Assembly: GCA_031263665.1 (NCBI GenBank)
Contig: JAISFJ010000005.1
Coordinates: 1 to 7,027 of the forward strand
Origin: Coriobacteriales bacterium
Lineage (GTDB): Bacteria; Actinomycetota; Coriobacteriia; Coriobacteriales; UBA8131
DNA: 7,027 nucleotides
Reading direction: 5' to 3'
Shown here: positions 1 to 5,515 of the stretch, one piece after another
Position numbering within the stretch: the stretch's first letter is position 1
How the letters are laid out: each line of letters opens with the position of its first letter
Notes under the pieces: model-generated
The model's database searches: none
What the model saw: only the letters and a program-made list of their open reading frames with translations
Told to the model about the DNA's origin: nothing
Translations under genes and position numbers: made by a program

Positions 1-274
1 CGGGGGCTCTGCCTGGGGAGATTTTTCATTGTCCGAAAGGATGTTCAATTCGCTCACATATGCCCCATAACAGCCAGGATTCGTACGAATAACTCGTTAA
101 GAAAGCACCGGATATCGTATCACGCCATCTGGGTGGTCAACATTAACTCAGCACTTCCCTAATTTGCGTAACAAATAGTGTATCACCACTTGCGAGTTGA
201 CATACTCACGGATACGGAACGGTTTATCAATTCAGTTTTTCGCAATACGAACAGGGAGAGTGTGTCAGGCAGGT
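1..274. other. Non-coding stretch downstream of the carboxypeptidase gene
   Basis: I see no convincing gene here on either strand. It follows the carboxypeptidase stop codon, so it is the 3' flank of the leftward cluster. It is more AT-rich than the genes. It holds a 12-bp palindrome (79-90), a weak hairpin with ATTTG/CAAAT arms (162-176), and the 10-mer GTGTGTCAGG (260-269), which also occurs in the palindromic element near 1530. No GC-rich hairpin followed by a T tract is visible in the leftward direction, so the cluster's terminator is not identified. A run of five T at 22-26 follows GC-rich sequence on the plus strand. It could be the 3' half of a terminator for a rightward gene outside the window, but the left half is cut off. 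Confidence 0.6.
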
Positions 275-1639
275 TTAGTTGTTTGTGGTGGCAATTTTTA
301 GGTCGAAGGTTTCGGGGAGGGTGGTTGTGGAGGTTGCGTGAGGGGGGTCTTTGAAGAGGTTTCCCCACAGGCGTTTGAACCAGATGCCGATACCTTCCCA
401 GAAGTCTGGTTGGGACACGTCCTCTGTCGCGACAAGGTCAACCTGGGCGATGACTTCTTCGCCTTGAGTCCAAACGAGTGAGCCAACCGACTCTCCCTTA
501 CGAATCGAACCCTCTTTCTCGGTGAGGGTCACCTCCTGATGTATCGTCCCCGCATAATCAAAAATGTCCGCCGAGACAGGTGCGGAGGCGGCGACTGGCA
601 CCGTTTTATCTATCCAGCTCAGCAGGGCTAGCTCGGCGATGGGCTTGCCAGCATTGACGAGCTCAACGGTTCGATAGTGGGCAAAACCCCATTCCAACAG
701 AGCCTGAGCGTCAACAAAGCGCTGTTCTTCGGTATCCGAATGAAAAACAATCGCGTAAAGTTCAAAGTTGTTTTGTTGGGCGCTTGCGACAAGACAGTAG
801 CCGGCCTCTTCGGTGAAACCGGTTTTTACCCCATTGACGCCTTCCATCTCGTGGAGCAACATATTGGTGGAGACAAAGGTTTCTTCTCGCCCACTGACAT
901 TGGCGGTAAGCTCTACGGTGCCGACGACCTCGCGAAATAACTCGTTGCCCATTGCCACGCGCGTGAGCAACAGATAGTCTTTGACCGTCGTGTAGTTGTT
1001 CTCATCGCTTAAGCCTGAGGCGTTTGAGAAATGGGTATTGGTCATGCCAAGCGCGACGGCTTTCTCGTTCATCTTGTCGATAAAGGCGAACTCGGTGCCG
1101 GCGATATTTTCCGCAATCGCGACGGCCGCGTCGTTGCCGGAAGGAACCATCATGCAGATGATGAGGTCTTTGAGCAAAGCGGTGTCCCCTTCTCGTAGAT
1201 TCGCGGTCGACCCTTCCGTGATAGCGGCGCCATAGGTAACAAGCATGGGCGTGTTTATGTCGGCGTTTTCCAAAGCCACGACCGCTGTCATAATTTTGGT
1301 GGTCGATGCCATGGGAACCGGCGTGCTCGCATCACGTTCCCAGAGCATGATTCCCTCTTTGGTGCTGAGCGCCGCGTAGTCCGCGACGATGTCGGGGGCG
1401 TCGGGCACGGTGGGATGGTCATCGCCAAGCGGCTTTTCGGCGACGAGATCGTTGATGCGTATGTCGGCGTACGCTGTTGGAGAAAACGCTACCAACAAAC
1501 AACTCCACGCGAGAATGAACGCCAACAGGACGTGTGTCAGGGGGATGTGTGTCAAGGTGCACGTCCCCTTGACACACGTCTCGGTGTGTCTTTCCCTGAC
1601 ACACGTCGCCCTGACAAGGTTGTCGCCGTACTTACGCAT
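275..1639 (-). CDS. dacA: Serine-type D-Ala-D-Ala carboxypeptidase (peptidase S11, PBP5/DacA type)
   Basis: This 454-residue penicillin-binding protein should remove the terminal D-alanine from peptidoglycan pentapeptides outside the membrane, which limits cross-linking. All three active-site motifs are present: STTK (Ser112, Lys115), SGN (Ser167-Asn169) and KTG (272-274). The catalytic domain spans about 65-335, followed by a PBP5-type beta domain (about 340-405). An amphipathic segment near 413-430 (FWEGIGIWFKRLWGNLF) probably attaches it to the membrane. A signal peptide with hydrophobic core about 37-53 ends at AYA (56-58). The ATG overlaps the ACT gene's stop (ATGCGTAA) and has GGAG four bases upstream, so this start is favoured and translation is probably coupled. 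The oddity is the n-region: residues 11-36 are encoded by a palindromic element, making the signal peptide about 58 residues, roughly twice the usual length. A fallback TTG at 1555, preceded by AAGGGG, would give a leader lacking positive charge. The function is secure; the exact paralogue name (DacA or DacF type) is not. Confidence 0.93.
   Translation of the reverse strand: MRKYGDNLVRATCVRERHTETCVKGTCTLTHIPLTHVLLAFILAWSCLLVAFSPTAYADIRINDLVAEKPLGDDHPTVPDAPDIVADYAALSTKEGIMLWERDASTPVPMASTTKIMTAVVALENADINTPMLVTYGAAITEGSTANLREGDTALLKDLIICMMVPSGNDAAVAIAENIAGTEFAFIDKMNEKAVALGMTNTHFSNASGLSDENNYTTVKDYLLLTRVAMGNELFREVVGTVELTANVSGREETFVSTNMLLHEMEGVNGVKTGFTEEAGYCLVASAQQNNFELYAIVFHSDTEEQRFVDAQALLEWGFAHYRTVELVNAGKPIAELALLSWIDKTVPVAASAPVSADIFDYAGTIHQEVTLTEKEGSIRKGESVGSLVWTQGEEVIAQVDLVATEDVSQPDFWEGIGIWFKRLWGNLFKDPPHATSTTTLPETFDLKIATTNN
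1530..1606. repeat. Nested inverted repeat (palindromic element) inside the carboxypeptidase signal-peptide coding region
   Basis: The outer arms ACGTGTGTCAGGG (1530-1542) and CCCTGACACACGT (1594-1606) are perfect 13-bp inverted repeats. The inner arms GTGTGTCAAGG (1547-1557) and CCTTGACACAC (1567-1577) are perfect 11-bp inverted repeats around a 9-base loop. The basic unit is (A)(C/T)GTGTGTCA(A/G)GG. It appears twice in one direction and twice in the other, and partial units lie in the right spacer (GTGTGTC, 1584-1590) and just outside (CCCTGACA, 1609-1616). In the mRNA this could fold into a long hairpin starting about 33 bases after the start codon. The element reads through in the carboxypeptidase frame as residues 12-36. 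I infer an inserted REP- or MITE-like element. No transposase is present. Confidence 0.8.
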
Positions 1640-2054
1640 ACAACTCCGTGGGTCGTATCACGCGAAATCCTGCCGAGGTGATGATGCCTTCTGCCACCTC
1701 ATGATTATCAATCCGCAAAACATCAACAGCCTTGCCGCCTTCTGTGGCGAAGCAATAGGCGTATTCGACGTTAACACCCGCCGCGTCAAAAGCCTCAAGC
1801 AGTGTCGCGAGTCCGCCGGCGTGGTCGGGTATCTCCACAGCGAACACTTTGGTGAGCGACGCGCGAAATCCCTTCTCGTTCAGAGCTTCGTAGGCCTTCG
1901 CGGGCGTATCGGCGATGATACGAGCCACGCCGTATTGCGCAGTGTCCGCGACCGTCAGCGCGTGCATGGAAACATCGGCGTCGCCGAGGGCACGGCAAAG
2001 CGCCGCGAGCCGCCCCTTTTCGTTTTCAAGAAAGACAGTTATCTGGTCTATCAT
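1632..2054 (-). CDS. Tandem ACT-domain protein, probable amino-acid-sensing partner of the ligase
   Basis: This is a 140-residue protein made of two ACT domains and nothing else: about residues 1-66 (beginning IDQITVFLENEKGRL) and about 70-140 (beginning VFAVEIPDHAGGLATLLEAF). Each has the usual ligand-site glycine turn after the first strand (KGRL and AGGL). ACT domains bind amino acids and act as allosteric modules. Stand-alone double-ACT proteins are commonly found beside phenylacetate-CoA ligase genes in anaerobes and archaea, as here, although their exact role is not settled. I chose the ATG at 2054 because AAAGGAG lies five bases upstream. An earlier in-frame TTG at 2069 would add five residues but has the ribosome site inside its own coding sequence. 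The gene begins 11 bp after the ligase stop and its stop overlaps the carboxypeptidase start by 8 bp. It is probably soluble: no signal peptide or membrane segment is seen. Confidence 0.88.
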   Translation of the reverse strand: MIDQITVFLENEKGRLAALCRALGDADVSMHALTVADTAQYGVARIIADTPAKAYEALNEKGFRASLTKVFAVEIPDHAGGLATLLEAFDAAGVNVEYAYCFATEGGKAVDVLRIDNHEVAEGIITSAGFRVIRPTELYA

Positions 2055-2059
2055 GGTCG

Positions 2060-2066
2060 CTCCTTT
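2060..2066 (-). promoter_or_regulatory. Strong ribosome binding site that decides the ACT-gene start
   Basis: On the minus strand AAAGGAG ends five bases before the ATG at 2054, the best Shine-Dalgarno match in the window. Its first base is the last base of the ligase stop codon (2066-2068). It favours the ATG over the upstream TTG at 2069. Confidence 0.8.
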
Positions 2067-3412
2067 CAATCCTTGTCTCGCTCGTCGATGACACGGCGGG
2101 CCTTGCCCTCACTGCGTTCGATGGACTTGGGCTCGACAACCATAACCTCAACGCTCACCTGCAGGTTGCTCTTGAGCTCTGCGTTGATGCGCTTTTGCAA
2201 GTCCTCAATCCGTCGTATCTCATCAAAGTCAAAGGCGGGCACGGTTTCGACCTTGAGCGTTACATGGTCGAGCGGGCCTTTATTCGAAAGTATTATCTGA
2301 TAGTACGACGTGACCTCTTCAAAGTTTGCGAGCACCTCCTGGAACTGGCTTGGGAACACGTTTACGCCGCGAATGATGAGCATGTCGTCGGTGCGGCCCT
2401 GGATGCGATCCATGCGACGCAGCGTGCGCCCGCACGCGCAGGTGCCTACCACGATGCGTGAGATGTCGCGCGTGCGATAGCGGATGAGTGGCGAGCACTC
2501 CTTTGAGAGCGTGGTGAAGATGACCTCGCCGTATTCGCCGTCGGGCACGGGCTCAAGCGTGTCGGGGTCGAGTATCTCGATGATGAAGTGGTCCTCGGCC
2601 ACATGCAGACCGCTCTGGTGCCGACATTCGCAGGAGACGCCGGGGCCCATGACCTCGGAAAGCCCGTAGATGTCGACCATCTTGACGCCGAGTTTGCGCT
2701 CGATGTCGCGGCGCATGCCCTCGGAGCAGGGCTCGGCTCCGCAGATGGCGCCGGAGACCTTGAAGTCGTTAGCCGGGTCAAAGCCCATCTCGATGGCGGT
2801 ATCGGCTATCAAAAGCGCGTAGGAGGGTGTGCAGGCGAGAATGTCCACGCCAAAATCGTGCATCATCTGCACCTGACGCTTGGTGTTGCCGCTGCTCATC
2901 GGCAGGATGGTTGAGTGTATGCGGATGCCGCCCTCGTGCGCGCCGAGGCCACCCGTAAACAGGCCGTAGCCGTAGGCGACCTGCAGGATGGAGTGCTCAT
3001 CGCCGCCTACTTGCGCAATCGCTCGGGCAAAGGTATCGCCCCATGCGTCGATGTCATTTTGCGTGTAGCCGACGACCGTTGCGTTGCCGGTGGTGCCCGA
3101 TGAGGCGTGGAGCCTTTGTACCCGCCCATCATCCACAGGCAGGGTAAACAGGTCAAAGGGGTAGGAATCCCGCATGTCCTGCTTGGTGGTAAAAGGGAGT
3201 TTGCGCAGGTCATCGAGCGTTTGAATGTCGGTGGGCGCAAGCCCTGCCTCATCAAAAGTCTCTCGGTAAAACGGAATGTTCTCATAACAACGAGCAACGG
3301 TTGTTTTCAGCCGTGCTAGCTGGAGCGCCTCAAGCTCTGAGCGTTCCATTTTCTCAATCTCGGGCTGGAAGTATTTCTCCGGGCCAGCCACCCTCCCCGT
3401 TGAATTTGTCAC
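2066..3412 (-). CDS. paaK: Phenylacetate-CoA ligase family protein (AMP-forming aryl-acid CoA ligase)
   Basis: This 448-residue ANL-superfamily enzyme is expected to activate an aryl acid (phenylacetate, or a related acid such as indoleacetate) with ATP and CoA in the cytoplasm. Family motifs are all in order: the phosphate loop SSGTTG (104-109), YGYGLFTGGLGAHEG (147-161), CGAEPCSE (224-231), DIYGLSEVMGPG (247-258), RYRTRD (311-316), GRTDDMLIIRGVNVFPSQ (339-356), and the C-terminal EGKA with catalytic-type Lys437. Paired cysteines occur at 261/263 and 325/327. Length matches the family (about 430-450). The start is GTG at 3412, with GGAAGG five bases upstream; the nearby ATG at 3430 is out of frame and stops at once. 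One difference is Asn110 after SSGTTG, where PaaK enzymes I recall carry Lys. No ring-oxidation (paaABCDE) or ferredoxin-oxidoreductase genes are in the window, so substrate and direction are inferred. It begins the ligase-ACT-carboxypeptidase cluster. Confidence 0.92.
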   Translation of the reverse strand: MTNSTGRVAGPEKYFQPEIEKMERSELEALQLARLKTTVARCYENIPFYRETFDEAGLAPTDIQTLDDLRKLPFTTKQDMRDSYPFDLFTLPVDDGRVQRLHASSGTTGNATVVGYTQNDIDAWGDTFARAIAQVGGDEHSILQVAYGYGLFTGGLGAHEGGIRIHSTILPMSSGNTKRQVQMMHDFGVDILACTPSYALLIADTAIEMGFDPANDFKVSGAICGAEPCSEGMRRDIERKLGVKMVDIYGLSEVMGPGVSCECRHQSGLHVAEDHFIIEILDPDTLEPVPDGEYGEVIFTTLSKECSPLIRYRTRDISRIVVGTCACGRTLRRMDRIQGRTDDMLIIRGVNVFPSQFQEVLANFEEVTSYYQIILSNKGPLDHVTLKVETVPAFDFDEIRRIEDLQKRINAELKSNLQVSVEVMVVEPKSIERSEGKARRVIDERDKD

Positions 3413-3442
3413 TGCTGCCTTCCCTTCATGGTTGTTTGCCGA

Positions 3443-3475
3443 TATGCCGTCGAATTGCCGTCGATATGCCGTCGA
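3443..3475. repeat. Three 11-bp direct repeats ahead of the ligase gene
   Basis: Three consecutive copies of (T/A)(A/T)TGCCGTCGA occupy 3443-3453, 3454-3464 and 3465-3475. A degenerate copy (TTTGCCGA, 3435-3442) precedes them and the first four bases of another (ATTG) follow. The first and third copies are identical, so the array also reads as an 18-bp sequence repeated with a 22-bp period. It fills much of the 78-bp gap between the VanW stop and the ligase start. The spacing of about one helical turn is compatible with protein binding sites, but replication slippage could also produce it. I see no clear promoter hexamers next to it. Confidence 0.8.
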
Positions 3476-3490
3476 ATTGTTCCCACTTTC

Positions 3491-5509
3491 TTACGCGCCG
3501 TCTCCTTTGGTACCAACCTCGATAATCTCTGTCTCGGGCTCGTAAACCGACCTGAAATCCGCCTTGCGCAAAAGTTCACCCTCACTATTGTAAACGTATC
3601 TGGTCACAACGATGGTGCGACCGCGCACACCGGTTTGTTTGAGGCGCTCTTCGCCCTTGGCAAGCTCGGGATTATTCACCCATTTGGTCTTATAGTCCGT
3701 GCGGTCGGTAAACCCCGTGTCCTCGCTTTCTACTCGATAGCCGGGGTTGGTGCCCCACAGCGTGCAGGTTACCGTGGTGCCGGTATAGCTCATGGTGAGC
3801 AAAATCCAGTTCTCGGTGTCGTTTTCAAACTTGAGGTCGAGCACGCGCCACGAAATTGCGGCGTCGCGTCCGGCTGGATAGGCCAGAAGGTAAAACCCAT
3901 GGTTTGCCCGCTCAACGATGGGCAGCCCGGAGTCGAATACCGCGTTGTATACCGTGGTCGCGACCTGGCAGATGCCGCCCCCAATCTCATCGACATACTC
4001 TCCCCCAACGATGGCCGTCGCCTTCTGAAAACCGCGCTCCACGGTACACTCGCCCGCGGTGTCATTAAACGACCAGACCCCACCCGGCTCGATGAGTGAA
4101 TTGTCGAGAAGGTCGGCCGCGAGGTGAACGTTGGCGATTTTCGCGTTGGAAGCGAGGGGATATTCGGTGGTGTAGCTCATTATCTTTTCGGTGATGTGCA
4201 TCTCATTTGCCTGAGTGGTGGAGACACTGGGCTCAAGCGTCATGATGGTCAGGGCGACATGGCGCTTTGCCGCCTCATCTGCCGCCGCCTCATCTGCCAA
4301 AAAAAGCACCGCATTCAAGTCGGCGGTCACTTGGGCGTAGTCGATGCCGGAGCCTTCTGTGCTCGCGACTACGGTTGGCTGGTCATCAACGATTTCAAAG
4401 CGAGCGCTCTGAGGCTGTATTCCGGGGTCGCGGTCACCGATGATGCTTCGGATACCCTCCTCCAGCTTATCTTCGGCAACATGGGGGACAAGCTCTGCCT
4501 CGTCGCCTTCGCCAACGATGGATGTGGTAATCCAAGAGCCGAGGTCGCCCGAGTTAAGCGTCCACAAATCCTCTTCCTCATAGCTCAGGGTAACCGGCTG
4601 CTCTATCGCTGTCTGGGCGAATACGGCGACTTCGATGGCGGTCGCGTCGTTGATGACGAGTGGGATGGAGACCATCGGGACAACAACGGTGCGGTCGCTG
4701 CCGAGAAACGCGCAGTCGAGCTGCGCGACAAAACTTCCGTGCTCGACCCCATAGCCTTCCTGGCCGCGGACGGCGATAAAGCTCCCATCCTCAAAACTGA
4801 TGTTTGAGTTTTCCACTTGCCATCCGATGGCATTGCTGAGAAGTGTTTCGAGGGTTTCGAGCTGTGCGGGCTCGTAGGTGAGAAAGCCGCCCACCTCAAC
4901 GCCAAAAGTATTCGCCTTGAGACGGCCAAAGAAGAAATCTCCCCCTCTGCCAACGGCATAGGCCTCTTCTGCCAAAGCCGCACCGTCGATGGTCGCGTTT
5001 ACGGTTGCCGGGCTTATCTGCCAGGAGTGGTTGCCTTGGTTTTCCTCATCTACGTCATAGGATGTGCTTGCGCCCGTGAGCTCAACGGTTGCCTCGCCGG
5101 TGCCTTCGCTTTTCAGTTGCTCGCTGGCAAAAAGGTCGACGAACGCCGAGTTGATGACGGGGTTGAGCTGTTCTTCTAAGACGATGGCGGCGTCGGCGCG
5201 GGTCATGCCGCCAAGGTCGATGCCCTCCAGAGAAACTCCCTTGTGAATCTTGCCAAAGTTGAGGGTCACATCGCCGATGAGACCGAGCAAAACCAGTGCG
5301 ATAACGACTACGACGACTATGGTGACTTTTCGCCGAGGGGAGGTTTTCCGCCGAAAGTTCAGGTCATGGCGAGACGGTGTTATGCGCGGGCGCTTTGTTG
5401 AGCCCCTATGTAATGACTCGTCGTACACAAGCCCACCGCGCGACGCTTTGCCACGCAACGGGCCGCGCGCGTTAACATCGTGCCGTGTGTAACCCCCCCG
5501 AGGGCTCAT
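3491..5509 (-). CDS. Membrane-anchored VanW family protein with C-terminal G5-like domain
   Basis: This 672-residue protein has a basic cytoplasmic N-terminus (1-60), one hydrophobic anchor (about 61-79), and a large outside portion. The part from about 85 to 440 carries YoaR-type putative peptidoglycan-binding modules, opening with GVSLEGIDLGGMTRADA. The VanW domain follows (about 463-595), with GGGICQVATTVYNAVFDSGLP (from 510) and a conserved DLKFEN segment. The end (about 605-668) resembles a G5 domain: WVNNPELAKGEERLKQTG, ending in the typical IIEVGTKG. VanW is named from vanB-type resistance clusters but its biochemical role is unknown. An envelope role is inferred from topology and domains. 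The ATG lies 6 bp after the phosphatidyltransferase stop, so the two are probably co-transcribed; GAGAGG sits close to it and AAGAGG a little further upstream. The 60-residue basic tail before the anchor is longer than usual. A later GTG at residue 28 lacks a better ribosome site. Confidence 0.9.
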   Translation of the reverse strand: MSPRGGYTRHDVNARGPLRGKASRGGLVYDESLHRGSTKRPRITPSRHDLNFRRKTSPRRKVTIVVVVVIALVLLGLIGDVTLNFGKIHKGVSLEGIDLGGMTRADAAIVLEEQLNPVINSAFVDLFASEQLKSEGTGEATVELTGASTSYDVDEENQGNHSWQISPATVNATIDGAALAEEAYAVGRGGDFFFGRLKANTFGVEVGGFLTYEPAQLETLETLLSNAIGWQVENSNISFEDGSFIAVRGQEGYGVEHGSFVAQLDCAFLGSDRTVVVPMVSIPLVINDATAIEVAVFAQTAIEQPVTLSYEEEDLWTLNSGDLGSWITTSIVGEGDEAELVPHVAEDKLEEGIRSIIGDRDPGIQPQSARFEIVDDQPTVVASTEGSGIDYAQVTADLNAVLFLADEAAADEAAKRHVALTIMTLEPSVSTTQANEMHITEKIMSYTTEYPLASNAKIANVHLAADLLDNSLIEPGGVWSFNDTAGECTVERGFQKATAIVGGEYVDEIGGGICQVATTVYNAVFDSGLPIVERANHGFYLLAYPAGRDAAISWRVLDLKFENDTENWILLTMSYTGTTVTCTLWGTNPGYRVESEDTGFTDRTDYKTKWVNNPELAKGEERLKQTGVRGRTIVVTRYVYNSEGELLRKADFRSVYEPETEIIEVGTKGDGA

Positions 5510-5515
5510 CGCCTC

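Noticed and set aside
79..90. ATTCGTACGAAT, a perfect 12-bp palindrome, as an operator
   Set aside because: About one or two such palindromes are expected by chance in 7 kb, and no gene start lies beside it.
197..230. TTGACA at 197-202 as a rightward promoter
   Set aside because: No acceptable -10 box lies 16-18 bases downstream and no rightward gene follows.
275..330. LPETF near the carboxypeptidase C-terminus as a sortase signal
   Set aside because: The sequence is LPETF rather than LPxTG, and no membrane segment or basic tail follows. The amphipathic segment before it is the usual membrane attachment of this family.
1530..1606. CRISPR array or IS end
   Set aside because: The units are only 11-15 bp, in inverted orientation and without spacers of constant length. 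No transposase and no clear target duplication are seen.
2055..2069. TTG at 2069 as the ACT-protein start
   Set aside because: It would place the AAAGGAG ribosome site within the coding sequence; the ATG at 2054 has ideal spacing to that site.
1389..2300. Long plus-strand open frame of 303 codons
   Set aside because: It lies opposite the ACT protein and parts of two other well-supported genes, has no recognisable domain, and looks like a codon-bias shadow. The same applies to plus-strand frames at 3428-4099 and 4124-4807 opposite the VanW gene.
3491..5509. VanW as part of a vancomycin-resistance cluster
   Set aside because: No VanH, VanA/B ligase, VanX, VanY-type cluster or VanRS regulators are present. 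VanW proteins are widespread in bacteria without such resistance, and the carboxypeptidase here is an ordinary S11 enzyme.
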